Assembly: GCA_034509425.1 (NCBI GenBank)
Contig: JAVTVJ010000132.1
Coordinates: 4,609,470-4,673,469, forward strand
Source of the DNA: Eopsaltria australis
Lineage: Eukaryota; Chordata; Aves; Passeriformes; Petroicidae
DNA length: 64,000 nt
Direction of reading: 5' to 3'
The first letter of the stretch is position 1; each line of letters opens with the position of its first letter. The notes below the pieces were generated by a model. It searched no databases and was not told where the DNA came from. It saw only the letters and a list, made by a program, of their open reading frames with translations. The position numbers were made by a program, and so were the translations under genes. Shown here piece after piece: positions 49,661 to 63,300 of this stretch.

Positions 49661-51179
49661 CTTAGACAAAGCCACAGCATCCCTATTTCATGTACCATCA
49701 CAACACAGTAGCAGTCACAAAAGTCATCCCAACACCTGAATTGAATCAGAAACTGAAAACCCAAAAAGCCATAATTATAACCAATTAGAGGAAGTGCACA
49801 GAGATCAATGATCTTGCTGGTGCTTAGGTCCCTGCAGCAATTTAACAGTAAGTATGGGAAGGGTTTTGAAGAAAAATTATCCACCTTGTTCTTCACTCTG
49901 GAATGAGGTTGACAACTGGACTTCATGGCCAATTGTGAGGCAAGACATAAGTTAAACTTAAGTGCAAATCCTTTGAAATTTTCATGATGTTAATTCTGGA
50001 AAAAGTGTATTGTGTGATTTATTCATGAAGTCATACCAGTGTGATATATTTTGAAAAAAGTCCTTTCCAAACTTTGACCACAAGTTTGTGCCTTTTACAG
50101 AAATTGCTCCTGCCCAAGTCTACTGTCAGCCTGTAGATATGCTAGGAGGAGTTTGGGAAGCCATATCTTGTTTTCTGCAACTGCCATTTTGTATATGTTG
50201 GCCAGGATTTTACAGCTCTGGGAAATGTTTTAGGTTGTATAGAGACACAGAGATGATCCTAGATCATTTGTCAAACTGCATTGTGCAACCAGTGACTCTG
50301 GTTGGGTGACTCTTGGCTTTCAGGAATGCAAAACCCATCTATTGGTAGCAGAAGCAGCAATGACAGCTCTAGAGAAAGATACTGTGTAAAGGAGTTCAGC
50401 ACAATCTGCCAACCCTTTGATCAATGGGAAAGCTCTCTGCTTTTCTGAGCCTCGAGTAAGAGCCATGTATTTTATTTAGTGTTTGCAGTCTTCCTTAAAC
50501 ATTGGTTATGAGTCTGTGGCAAGAACTGCAGAGAAAAATGAGTGAGAAGGGCACATATTTACCTTTTTATGAGGTGCTTTTCTCAAAACCCTGATCCAAT
50601 AAACACAGGGAGATAATTTCAACTTACTGGGCCAGGTTCAGCTGCCTGAAGCTCTGAATGGTGCCCTTCTCAGTAAGGCTCAAGAAGTAGCATGATATTT
50701 TAAAGTAAACACCACTAATTTTTCACTATGTGAAGTTAGTTTATTGGGACAGACATTAAGAGGCAAGCACTTTCATAATGTGTACTCTTTGTCTCTTCAC
50801 AAAGATTTTCACTGCTTTCTTCCTAATTTAGTATTTTGTTTACTGTACAGGGGGGAAATGGCAGTGGAATTATGTGTAGAAGTGTTCATGAGGGTAGCAA
50901 GCCGAAATGAATTCTACTAAGTTTAACAGACAAACTTTTAAAAAGGAGTTTTCCAACGTGGAAAAAAAATGTTTCATTATTAAATAGAAACAAGGAAGGA
51001 CAAGAGCACAGAAACATTTACTCAAACCCTGGCCATATCTTGCAAGTCATTTACCAGCTTCACATTTAAATCTGTTCGCTGGAGAATAACTATTTGTTAT
51101 ATTCCTTTCTTAAGAGTAGATTGACCACTGAATATTGTCCACTATTTTAACATGGATTTTTTTATTTTTCCAAGTATAG
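49661..51179. other. Non-coding DNA, no gene seen
   Basis: No repeat recognised. The open frame at 50088-50309 follows a CTTTTACAG acceptor-like string ending at 50100. It lacks a convincing donor before its stop and shows no known domain. Confidence 0.5.
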
Positions 51180-51620
51180 CTGCTGCAGATTAGTATTTTT
51201 ATCTGCTGTAGTGGCCCTGTGAGATCAGGGCAGTGTGAAATGGTGAGTCCCAACAGGCACATTGGGCTGACACACCTCAGCTGACACACTCAGTTTGCTG
51301 TGACGTTGAAGGGGATCAACACAGTTTTCTGTCCTTCCTGCTCCCTGGAGCTGGCAGACAGCTCAGTGTCCATGAGTCACCCAATTTTCACATGCAGGCT
51401 TCTCATTGCACATTAACACCAGGCCGCTATCGTGTTAGCAAACAACCCTGGTATTCAGTGTTTGATAAGCCAAATATTTGAACCAGGTGACATTTGAGCA
51501 TTTTTACAAAGTAACACTTTGAATAAGGCAGCTCTCTCTGTTGCTGGGTTGCTAGCAATTGATTTCTTGTCATGCAAATGAAATGTTATCTACAGCTGTG
51601 AAAAATCAGATTTTTGGGGA
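51180..51620. other. Candidate conserved non-coding element
   Basis: Balanced composition in a repeat-poor interval. Recognisable transcription-factor-like sites are grouped near the right end: a POU octamer ATGCAAAT (51572-51579) and a GTTGCTAGCAAT string resembling an RFX-type palindrome (51548-51559). An E-box CAGGTG lies at about 51485. These short motifs also occur by chance, so enhancer function is only inferred. Confidence 0.3.
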
Positions 51621-53719
51621 TCTCCTGAAAATTATTTTAGTCTTATACAGATTTTGCACATGTGTTGGAAGATACATACCATTTTTCTCTATAAATAGGT
51701 GAAAATACTTAGACTTGGCTGTAGTAAATATATATGCTTTGTTTAAGTGTATTGTTTTACAGTTTGTGCTTTAAAAAGCTGGAAGTATAATATATATGTT
51801 TCCTTGGTTTGAATTTCATTTTGCTAGTGTATTCTGAGATTTTGCCTTCAGCTTGACTCAGAGTAGATTGAGACCAAACTTCTTAATCTGCAGCCTTTTC
51901 TATTTCTGCTCATCTTTGTCTTTTTTCTGTTTCAAGTGTTCTTCTGTTTGCTCTACTTTTAACCGAGTTTTGTCTGTCCACTACCAGCGTCTAGTTGTTT
52001 GGCTTTTTTGGATTATCTTTTATAATTCGGAAACTGTAAGAACGTTTTCACACAGCTGCCAGCCATTTGCTCTCATCTGTGGTTTCTTGCACAGTGTTAC
52101 TTATGGATATTTATAAAGAGTGCTGTAAGTACCTATATATATCAGAAGTGAGCAATCTAATTATACAGCTATGTCACTTTAAAGATATGTGTGTGAAACT
52201 GGTCAGATTTACTGCCAGTTCATGAGTTGTCATCTATTGGATGACTTACTGTGCCCCTTGTCCTACATGGCTGTGGAGTAGTGTTATGGTAAATTTATTC
52301 AGCTCTAACAGCTGGATCATTTTGAAATGCAAGGACTTAAACATGTTTTAGTTAAACAGATAAAACAATGTTATTGTTGATATATTAGAGAGAAACTGAT
52401 ATAATTATTCACAGGTGGGAAGCAAGAGAAACTATACTCATATAACCTTATAAAATTTCTTCTTTCCATTGTCTGTACCAATGTAACTGTTTTAATTCAA
52501 GTGTTCAAATTGATGATTAAAATAGATATAAGTTCTCAAAAAAACCCCTCTACCTGTCCCTATGAATGTTTCTGTAACACCTAGTCCACCTCCTCTTTCA
52601 GGCATCTGTCCCTGAAGATTTCATTCCCTTTGGCCACTGCATTTTAATTACTGTGAGCAAAGTGCTGATATCACATCAACCTGTAATCCTAGAAGAACTC
52701 CCTTGGTTGCTCTCTGTATTTCTTTCCTTTCAGTTAACATGAACAAACTAAACCATCTAATTAAAAACTCCTCCTAAAAATTCAATATGTCCTTCTAGAA
52801 CAAAAGAAAGGACAAAGTAAAAAGATATTGGTCACATCTCTCTCCCCAGTCTAGCAAAGAGATTCAGTCTTCCATGGTACAGTACAGGATCATTTAATTC
52901 CAAAGCTTTAAAACACGTTTAACCTAACTCGTGTAAATACATTAAAGAAAACAGAAATTTCAATGCTCCAGGCACTTTGCAGCATTGAACTTCAAGGAAT
53001 TCCCTTAATAAAACATACCATTGATAGTCATTTTGTAGGAGGGGACATCTGGTGCTGCAGATTAAGACAGATAAGAAGTCTGAAACCTCATGAGTATGTG
53101 AAATAAAATAGTTCTGTAACTGACCTGACTGATGGGGAGACAAAGCATAGTATTTGGGAGTCAGTAATTTCAGTGCTCAATGTTATTACGTCTACGTTCT
53201 CTGAGACAGTTTCAAGAGTACACTTTTTTAGCACAAGAAGGTGTTTTCAAAAGAGCATTACATAAGACTGTTACAAATTATGAGAAGGATAAAAAGAAAT
53301 ATCAGTTTCCTTGCTGTTTTCATCTGAAATGTAAATAAGAAATCTTTTTAAGATAGCTTACAACAAAACATTTCTGAAAACATTGTTTTCAGTAGATTAA
53401 TTAGCATCTAAACTTTTATAATAGCATCTCAATTATATGACATTAATAAAAGTCTACCTCATATTAAGAAAAGAAAGTTAGATTTGGAAAATCATCCGCA
53501 GATGTTTCTGTGAGACCCTGATTTTGTTACCATATAGCTGTGATTTGACTTCTGCTCTGGGTACAAAATGTTTGGGTGTGCGGTAGCTGCCAGCTCCTCA
53601 CTGCAAAAAACAGGGTTCCTGCTTCACTCAGTTCCCTCTGCTGGAGTTCACACACTCAGGGCTTGTAATGCTTGTAATGCTCACTCTGCCACCAGGCATC
53701 TAACTTTTTCTGATGTCAC
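51621..53719. other. Non-coding AT-rich DNA, no gene seen
   Basis: No recognised element or exon. The open frame 51853-52116 lies in pyrimidine-rich DNA and reads as Phe/Ser/Cys-rich low-complexity peptide. Confidence 0.55.
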
Positions 53720-54310
53720 TGTCATGGTTTGATACTGGCCAATGCCAGGCTCACTCACCCTCTCCAGTCACATCTGGGTAGAAGAGAGAAAAATTAAACG
53801 AAGGACTCATGAGTTGAGATAAGAACCAGGAGAAAACTCTCCAAGGGCAAAACAGGGTCAACATAAGGTTGCAAAGTGAATTCATTACTAAAAAAATAAT
53901 AGGAGGATAATAAGAAATAAAAAAAGCCCTTAAAAACACTTTTTCCCCCCCATCCCCTCCCTCCTTCCCACCAACAACACAGGGAGACAGAGCATAAGGG
54001 TTTGGTCAGTTCAATACCAGAGATTTTCTTCTGCTGCTCAGGGAAAGGAGTTCTTCCCCTGTTGCACTGTGGGGTCCCTCCCACAGGAGACAGTTCTCTG
54101 TGAACTTCTCCAGTGTGGGTCCACTCTCAAGAGCAGCAGTCCTGCCAAAACTGCCACAATGTGAATCCCTCCCATGGGCACACAGTCCTCCCAAAGCAGC
54201 TGCAGTGTGGGTCACTCTTCCACGGGGTGCAGTTCACCAAGGACAGGCTGCTCAAGCCTGGAAGCAAGGGCTCTTGACAAATCCTCATGCTCTTCCCAGT
54301 ACTTCTGATG
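53720..54310 (+). mobile_element. LTR-type repeat (solo, truncated), avian ERV-like
   Basis: Seen: begins with TGTCATGGTTTGATACTGGC at 53720, compatible with the TG that opens retroviral LTRs. It continues through an A-rich middle and a C-rich block (about 53944-53972), then a tandem array (54069-54252). No retroviral gag, pol or env sequence flanks it, so it is at most a solo LTR. The right end fades out near 54300 without a clear CA end. Known: a repeat with this start and array is common in bird genomes. I cannot give the family name with confidence, and the orientation used follows the TG start. The open frames 54100-54462 (plus) and 53794-54215 (minus) are by-products of the array. Confidence 0.8.
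54069..54252 (+). repeat. Four-copy 46-bp tandem array inside the LTR
   Basis: Units starting with GTGGGTCC or close variants begin at 54069/54070, 54115, 54161 and 54207, a nearly constant 46-base period. Each unit holds a GTGGGTCCCTCC-like head and a CAGT.CTCC-like middle. Units are clearly diverged from one another, and a degenerate fifth unit may follow. Confidence 0.85.
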
Positions 54311-57300
54311 CTCTTTTCTGTTTAATGGAAATTAAAAGTATGTCTAAGTGTATTCATCCCATTTATATCCTGAGAACATTTAATTCAGGTTTATGTAAGG
54401 CAAATAAGGCATCTCAGTGTCCTTATGCTCTGTGTTATAGTAACCAAATTCAATACAATTAATGAGTGCACTGACTAGAAACATTTTCTTTGCAAATGGT
54501 TTGAGGGTAGACAATGTCTCATCTTAAAAATGGATCTTTATCTTAATGAAAGGTTTCAGAGTCACAATGTCAAGGTGACCTTATGGAACACCATGAGTTA
54601 AATCTTTAGTCAATATTGCACACTGAATGTACTGATTTTTTTTTCCTGAGAAGGCTCCAGTGATCCACTCATGCTAGTTTTCATTTGGCTTTGGGTATTA
54701 AAGTAATATTCCAGTGGTAGTGTATTTTTCCTAGATACTATTTGTATTTGTTATGGCATGTTTGAGAAGTCCTAATATTTTCCCTTTCTCTCAGAAAAAA
54801 AAATCCTATTACTTTACCTGCCAGACTGAGTGTGAATATTTGATGGGTAATATGGACCTGTCTCACTTTTATTAGTAAAATATCACTGTTTTATTGTTGT
54901 AATTGTGACAATTTTATTGCCATAATTGCCACTATTTCACATTTAAATAAACAGCATCTTTTACCAACAATCATGGAACAGCTCAGAAAATATGGACAAA
55001 CAGAATCATGACAGAAATATGTCCACTTTTCATTCATATTCCACTCTGCCATTTATTCTGGAGACAAAAATAAGCTTAATTAATCTCCCATAGATTGCCT
55101 TTAAGAAGAAATTTTAGTTAAACTGTATAGCAAACAAAATCTTACATAAATATAGTATCCTGTCACCCTAAATAGGATCAAACTGGAAATGTTTTTCGTT
55201 TTCAGTGCTTTAATGCCTTTTGGATCTTGAGCTCTCTGCTGAAAGTTCTCTCCAGGTATGTGCCATTGTTATTTAAGGAAGGTTGAGCTTTCCCAAAAGT
55301 TTCTCATGACTTGTCACACAGAAACCTCCCCTGGTGCACTTTAACTTACCATGCTTTTATTTTTTTAAATTTTGATGCTATTTTAACTTCAGAAAAAAAA
55401 ATAGCATAAAGAAGAATCAGCATTTTAATTTTAGGAGACTATTGCTTTAGATTGAGAACAGCAGAACAAGAGAAAACAAAAGCAATATCCAACATTTGTG
55501 TTTTCTCTGCTTGCATTGACATAGCTGCCTTTTCTTGCAGAGTATTTAGAGATCTAATTAACAATGATCAAGAAAATGCTCAATGTTTGTGCAATGGAAT
55601 TAAACAGAGTTAAGAACTTGGAAATCCATCATGTAATTCAGATTCTCCTATTCCTTTAAAGTGACCTTCATTTGTTGCAGTTCTTTTTAACACATGTACA
55701 CCAAGTGAAAAAAAAAATATACATTAAGAATTTTCACTTAACTTCAGTAAATATAGACAATTGAAGGATTAGAGTATAAAGAATTCCACTGCATAGAAGA
55801 ATGCAAGAATGCTATCAATGGCTCATTGTCCTTTCCTACAGACATAACTAAGAAAGGAAAAAGGAATTTTGAACATCTTTTGTAAGAACAGAAGGTATGA
55901 AGCAATTTGGTACCACATTTCCTTGGCAAAACAGCATTCAATTCAGACAAGGGTGTCAACTGTTCATCTGTGGGTGAGGAAAGAACATTGAATGGTGACT
56001 TAGGTTACTTGGAGTCAGGGGTGAATGTCTGTACCTCAAGTATGCAGCCAACTGTGAGAACAAAACCAGGTTATTTGTCTTCTGCTTTAGTGAAGCACCA
56101 CAAAAATTGGTGTGCTTGCCTGCTTTTTCTTATGATCTTTTATGTATTGCCATGGATCCAAACTATTTCATGTCTGACAACAGACCCTAATGATCTCCTT
56201 TACCTAGAGCTGTACATCTTCACACTTCTCATGCTAGCTTCTGAAAGCACTGAATGTTTCAATTTAAGCCCATACCTGTCAAAAATTAATAGAACAGGTG
56301 ATTTTCCTCTGAATGAAGCCCAAACTCTCCCCTCCTCATACACAAGATTTTAGTTTAACCAAGAGAACTAGACTGAATTAGACCAAACTTATGAGAGACA
56401 AAGACGGTAAACATGGTTTTGATGGTCATATAGGAAAAAATAATTTTAAAAAGTTGATGAGAACAGACCAAGAAAATTAGAAATATGGCTAAACACGTGT
56501 GTTTACAAGAGAGCCATGTATTTCAGTAACTGTGGTTTCTTCAGGTATCACTTTGTCATTACATGGACCCCAGGTAATTGAAATTCATGGCAGGAAACCA
56601 TACATGGGAAAAGACTATATAGATACTTTAAAAAGGTTGTATAAAGAAGTAAAACTATACCAGTGAGTCCTCACCTACATCTCTTATGTTGCATCTTCTC
56701 CTCTCTTGGCTTCATGATTACTGGCTTTAGTGCTGCTTTAAAGTAAAACAGCACAGAAAAATAACTATATTTGAATATCAACAGACTTGCCTAAAGATAC
56801 TGAAAATTAGCCTTAGATCATGATAATTTTCAAAGATAATTTAGTAGTCTTGCACAAAACAGGCCATACTTTTATATGCATGTTCTGTGATCCATCAAAT
56901 TAAATATACCACTTAAGCTGCCTAGCATACCCAGATATTTTTGCAGGATAAAGAAATATCATAATAATTACCTACAATGAGTTGAACTTTTTATGTTTCA
57001 TCTTGATTTTAAATTCCTTAGCTACATTCTTCTTTGTATGATCTTATTTAATACATGGAAGGCCTTTGAATAAAGCATGTCTGTTCAGGAAATATGTCAC
57101 TCATTTCTTTTCCTAATGTCCTTAACAATGGTATCCCTGATTTCATCTTACTCTCAAACAAATGCTTTATGCTTTACACAGGTGATCCTTCTGAGCCAAG
57201 GGGTCTGTTCAATACAACATGAACATTTCAGTGTACTTCATTATATTCTGAACTAAAGACTAAATTAATTAAGCTTTAGTTCTGTGCTGTTTCCTGTTCT

Positions 57301-60025
57301 AAACAAGACAAATGTATTACCAAACCCACTCTCCTAGAGAACTTTGAAATTTTAGAGGCCAAGGTATATTTTCTCATGTTTTCTGCACAAGACAATTTTA
57401 ATTTGATTTCAAAAGGACTAAACAGAGACAAAAATTAAACATTAGGCTATTATTAGGCATTATGTTTATATTTATGTGTGTAATACATTCAACTTTAATG
57501 TGTGATAATGCATTCCCTACTAATCACCTTTCTGCTTACTTTTATGATCCTTGTCAGAATTTTATCTGGACATCTTGTAATCATTAATGGGTTTTTTCTT
57601 TACCAAGCACCTGAAAGGTTGGGACATAATGGGCTCTGAAACAATAAGAATGGAGATAGAGAAGACCATGACTTATGAAGTTAAATAACTTCTGTCACAC
57701 AGAAGTGAGCTGCAACTTGAAAGTATATATCTAGAATACAAGCCTCTATTATAACCACTGATTTACACTTTGCTTATTGATCACTTAATTTCATCAAAGA
57801 ATTTATTGAATGGCAATATTTATTAGTTTAGGGATTAGTTTCATTACTGCTTTTGGTGCCAGTACATTTTTCTGTCTTAAAAGCAGATGATTTATTTTAC
57901 TAGGAGTTTCAGTCGAAACATTAAGATAGTAATTGCCAGTATCTCATTTGCATTCTTCAAACATCATTACTGCAATTTCCCCTAGCATATGCTTAGGCCT
58001 CCACGATTTTTTCAAAATAATTTCTTGTAGTTTAAGAAATGTATTTTTAGTAATTCCCTTAAAAATATGGGATGATAAGTGGACAGGTTTTCTTATGCAT
58101 ATATGTTACATCTCCCAAAATACATTATTTTTTCATGAAAAACTTTATTGAAAATATTTCCTACTTATTTATAGCACTTCACTCATGCTAGAAGAGTTGT
58201 TATAGATGAAGAAATATTAAATATTCATATGTTTCAACACCATTCAGGAAAATAAGTTCACTAAAGAGCAGATCTCAACAAGTCTATCCGGTTTTATCTT
58301 TCATAAAACTTGAATAACAATTGACTAAGGAAGTGATTGAAGTCTAAAATATTCTCACTGGTTGCAAAATACTTCTAAATATCACAGTGAAAATTAATCA
58401 AAATACTAACACATGTTCTCCCTAAAGATATGATTATTTTCCTCTTTCAGGAGAACTTAGCATGCAATTCCTGTTCAAGGGTTAAATTCTGAAGCAAATA
58501 AGTTTTAAATAAACAAATATGGGAGAGACTGGGAGAAAAAAGGTATAAATTTTCAGACATACATTTTGGACAGTGTGGGAAATTCACACCTCTACTCACT
58601 TTGTGGAATAAGCAAGAGTGTCCTCCAAGCTTGTTGAAGATTCTCTGTGTTTTCTTTCCATTTTAATTAGAAGCCCTCATGAAGTTTCCCACTCATGCTT
58701 TACCCAGGGCTTTGGAACCCCTGGACATCTGGGAAAGCAATGTAAGGAAGTGGCAACTTCAATCATAATGCGGCTAGGTTCTCTGTCTACCTCTGGCATT
58801 GGGGAGGATATATGTATTTCTAAATTCTAAAGTGGTCAAAATTCTTCAGACTGTATTTCAGTATTTTGAGCATGATATTCATTTTTGATTGAATGGTAAG
58901 CGCATCTTTCACTCATATGACTCTTTTTGGATTCATCTCTAAATTTTTTATTTTGGAGCTGTGTTCTTTCACCTAATGGCTCCTTTCATTTTATATGCAG
59001 CAAGATCAATTTGAGGTCAAATTTTGTCTTGCAGAGTGAAGCTGAAAGCAAGTTGTTTTGAACCACATATTACTCTTTCTCCCTTTTTTTACATTCTATG
59101 TATATCTCTTTTCAAATTATAACATAAGCTATCAAGTTGCATAAAATTCAATAGACAAAGCATAGAATTTTAGTTTTTGATGTGTTTCTTTCAAACTACA
59201 AACATCATCATGTTAAAACTTTAGATGCAGTTTAAATGAAGGAGTTATTGATTAAAACAAGACAAATACCATAGAGTTAATAGCTTTTGCAGGCTGTACT
59301 GTCAATGCAAATCTGTAACTGAAAATCAGATAATATCTTTAATTTTTATGTAACAATTGTGCTTGATTTATGATGTGCACAAACTTCTAGTGCAATTGTT
59401 ATATTACATTGGGTGTCTTCTCATCTCACCTATATTATACCTGTGTTACGTAGCTCAGCCAAATTTAATTGCATTATTGGGTAAAAAATAAATAAGAAGG
59501 TAACAGTCAAAAGAAAGAATTTCCACTCTACAAAGCGGTGATTTTTGCCTTCCAGCAAAGAAGTTGTTTAATTTTTCTGGCACTGTAGCTCATCTCGAGT
59601 AGCTTGTCTTGCTAAATCTCAGTACCTTCCCTAGTCAATTAATTCAAATTCAGTTAATAAAAGAAAACTGCTGAAGAAGTTTTAGTAAATTGGATCTCTA
59701 AGAGTAATATGTTATGTTTACATAGCAATATCTACTGAGTTATTTTGCCTCTAAAGCTGAGAAGATTTTTCTCTGACAGGAGTATTCTGACTGAAGAAAG
59801 AGATTTACCCCAGCAGTTTAAAACAGGCTTATAATCTCATAGAAATATAAGGAGGGAAAAAAAAGAGAAGAAGAAACATATTGCAAAAATAGACTTGTAT
59901 AAGCCTGTTATGGCCGGTGAAGAAAAAAGCAAGTTCATTGGCATGTTCTATTTGCTGCTGTAAGATTATCAAACCTTGTGTTAGTCTGTAGTAATATGCA
60001 GGTAAATAAGTGTTAATTTTTATGC
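54311..60025. other. Non-coding AT-rich DNA, no gene seen
   Basis: About 5.7 kb without a recognised transposon. The longest open frame is 55901-56353 (about 150 codons, no ATG at its usual start). It shows no domain, no similarity I recognise and no clear splice sites, so I do not call it a gene. Confidence 0.6.
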
Positions 60026-60041
60026 TTTTTTTTTTTTTTTT
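60026..60041 (+). repeat. Poly(T) run
   Basis: About 16 consecutive T, some 20 bases from the 3' end of the minus-strand CR1. CR1 does not use a poly(A) tail, so the run is probably independent or a pre-existing target feature. Confidence 0.9.
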
Positions 60042-60059
60042 GCTGCCAAGTAAAATACC

Positions 60060-60325
60060 AGGCTCATAGAATATGTTGAGTAGGAAGGCTCTCACAAGAA
60101 TCATCAAAGTCCAGCTCCTTGCCCTGCACAAGAGTGTCCCAAAATCACATGTGCCTGAGAGCATTGTCCAAATACTTTGAGCTCTGTCAGGCTGGTGCTG
60201 TGACCACTTCCCTGGGGAGCAGCTCCAGTGCCCAGCCACCCTCTGGGGGAAGAACCTTTCCCTGATATCCAGCCTAAACCTCCCTTGACACAACTTCAGG
60301 CCTCCAGTTCTGTGTAGGTCACTTC
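60060..60325 (-). mobile_element. CR1 LINE 3' fragment, minus strand
   Basis: Seen on the minus strand: the ORF2 end reads HRTGGLKLCQGRFRLDIRER, FFPQRVAGHW and SCSPGKWSQHQPDRAQSIWT. The 3' UTR then runs to the tail, visible on the plus strand as CAGGCTCATAGAATATGTTG at about 60060. The subfamily differs from the copy at 36.6 kb: it has the long UTR containing GAGAGCATTGTCCAAATACT (plus strand), a type common in many birds. The 197-codon open frame at 59829-60422 runs through this dead copy and into unrelated flanks, so it is not a gene. Confidence 0.95.
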
Positions 60326-63300
60326 TCAGTAGTATAAACATTGGGAATAAGTCAAACAATATCTCACTGTGGGAAATTCTTTCAAACAAACACATTAGAG
60401 CAGTCCAAGGTATGTTATACAAACAGTGGTGACAGTGGAGAGCTCAAAGGTCATGAGATAAAGTCAGGATAAAATAGTTCAGGAAAATCTCAGTGTCCTC
60501 AGCTCTTCCCCAGTTTAATCTTCACAACTGTTCAGAAGGAAGGAAGGAATGTAAAATTCAGTTACTGTAGTTTGAGAGATGTTCTGCAAGTCAGTGTTTC
60601 TGATTATAAGAAGTACCACCACGAGTGCTATTTCGGTTCAGAGTTGGTGTGTTGGACACTTCCTTGCCTTCATGGCATATAAAGGCACAATTCTTCAAGC
60701 AGAAAAAGTGTTCATTCTCCTGCTCAGTCCTCACAGCCAGGCATGCAATTGTTTTCCAATAACTATTGTTATGAAGCTTTTGAGAATATGTAGAGTGCTG
60801 TAATGTGAAATTATCATTATTCCAAGCTTGTCTCTGTTTTATTTCATTTAGAAAGATATTTTAAGTATCTTCTGGGAGGAAGACTGTGACCTTTTCTTTA
60901 TGACCGAAAATTTTTCCTCAATTTTTTCCTTGTTGGAGGTTTTCCACATTGCGTACAGTTATTGCCTTGCATCCAAAGTACATACAGGTCACAGAAAATT
61001 CAATATAATTAGTTAAATACAATGCATTTTATTAACATTTTATTATCATTTTATTACGATAATTTGAAGCAGGAAAAAATAAACTAAATAAGATCCTTTC
61101 CAAGAGAAAATGTCAAAAATCTCTTGATATTTCACTAACTCAAGCAAAATATTCTGTGTGAAATCCATAGGCAAACAGTGATGCTCTGTATAATTATAAC
61201 CTTCCTTTTGGTTAAGGTGATCATTATGATGAAACTATAATTAAATTATTCTATTTTACACAAAAATGTAATAATGAAAATATTCTTCATTCTTGAAACA
61301 ATAGATTATTATGGGAGAGGGTGTCATATATTTTTGAAAGAGATAGAAACAATATACTTGAAAAAGTAGGAAGGTTAAAAGAAGATAATTTCAAAATATT
61401 TCATGGCTCACAGTAAAATGCAGGATTTTATTCTCCTTTCATCTTTTGTGGATTATTAATCTTTATTATTCTTATGCAACTGCAAAATGTTAATATCTGG
61501 ATTTTTGACAACGGATTCAGAAAGATGTTATCAACTGCTTTGCCTAAAATGATAAGGGAGTGAGAAATACTTTAAACATAATGCATAAGACAAAAAAATG
61601 TATATAAACTTACAAGTCATTAGGTTAAATTAGATCATTGCAAAGGCTACTCCAAATTAGGCTGATTAGTGAAGGATTCTAAAGAACCCTTGTGCCAGTT
61701 CAGAGGCTATAGAAGATTTCCTAACCTGAGTCTTTTTAAGGTCAGTTGTACAAATCAAGGCCCAGAATATTTTAGCACCATAGAGCAAAGCAAACTCCAA
61801 GTATACAAAAATCGGCCCTAGAGACTTAAAATCAAAGAAATATATACATTCTATTCTGTTTGTCAGGATTTAGTTACAAAACAGATGGATTGGATTTACT
61901 TTAACCCAGTTTTATTGAAAATATTATTGACTTTTTTTTTATCAGATTTGTTTAGGGAGCTAAATATAAGCTATATGGGGAAACAAAGTACATTTATAAC
62001 ACCTCTGTATGCCTTTCTTATTTTATGCCCATGTAATGCAGCTTGCTTGCTTCCTTCCTTACTCTGTTTCCCTCTCCCCATCTCCACCATCTCACTGTGC
62101 CTTTTGTGGAAAATTGGGTTAACTAAATCCTGTTAATCTGATACTGGAATAAAAGTACAGTCAAAACTCCTGAGACTAATTCTGAACTGTTGAATTTGAT
62201 AGGAGTCTGGTAAGGAGTTCTGAAAGTTCATGTATATTTTTATCAATACTGGCAAATTTATGAGACTGAATACTTACAAGACAGCCTTATTTAACTTCTT
62301 TCTTTATATATTTATTTAATTATTCTTCTGGTTTAAGATATTAAAAAAAAAGATAAATTGGCAGATATTGCAAGAAGAAAACTTAATTTTCTTGTGCTAA
62401 ATGTGTTCCAGTTTTTATACAGTATTTTGCTTTTACCTCTCTCTAATGCTAAGTAAAAAAAAAAACAAACAAAAAAACCCTTCAAGATCATTCTGTGCTC
62501 TTTTTCTACATAATTGCTTCATACATCAGTAAACTATTCAAAACCAAGTTTATTTACCTTTCCCATTCCTGGCTAGAGAGCTCAAGGTTTTAGTAAATCT
62601 CTGTACAATAAAGCATAACTGATTGCTAACTCTGCATTCACGTTCCCTACTCACCACCAGTTAAATATTAGAGACCTAGAAAACTTATTTGAAGTGAAGA
62701 TAGGAACTAGGCAAAGGTAACTGCGTGATAGCTCCTTCAGAGTCACAGTAATGGTCAGATAGGGTGATCCTGTTGTTACATCTACGAGAAATTTTGAAAT
62801 TTCAGAAATTTCCATGAGCAAGAGAAGACAGATCCCATGACTTAGGAGATTGTTCCTTCCTTTAAGTATTTAGTTCCAAAACCCTAGTGGAACATCAGAT
62901 CAATGCAACTCAAATATTTGACTGAGATTGTTTCATAAACAAGTTAGTTATTCCTTTTCACCTTTAGTTTTCAAACCTTTACTGGGGGAAAAGGAGTTGA
63001 ACAGATTAGGCACTGAAGTTCCTTGACTTGCAACATGTTGTTGGACTGTGAAAAAAAATGTGAAGGACTGGTTAATGTAGTGACATGAGCATAGAAATTC
63101 AGATTTCATTCTCTTCTCTGATTTCAAGTCCCTCTGCAAGCTTTCCTCTCAAAATATGGGTGAGAGCTAAAAGTTCCTGAGATAACAAATACAGTGTGGC
63201 TGTCACTGGTGAGTCACTATCACACAGTTCTCTCTCTCTTCTGCCAAGGTAATTCATTCCTTTGCACAAAGAGGGGAGGTGGGGAGGTGGAGCGAAAACC

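Noticed and set aside
54100..54462. 120-codon plus-strand and overlapping minus-strand frames
   Set aside because: Created by the 46-bp tandem array of the LTR; repeating peptide pattern and no retroviral domain.
59829..60422. 197-codon minus-strand open frame, the longest in the window
   Set aside because: It runs through a dead, truncated CR1 3' fragment, a 16-base homopolymer (polylysine) and unrelated flanks. The CR1 part reads from ORF2 into the UTR, so no real protein is encoded.
63271..63290. G-rich motif as a G-quadruplex
   Set aside because: G-runs alternate between four and two, so only a weak two-layer structure is possible, and no promoter context is visible.
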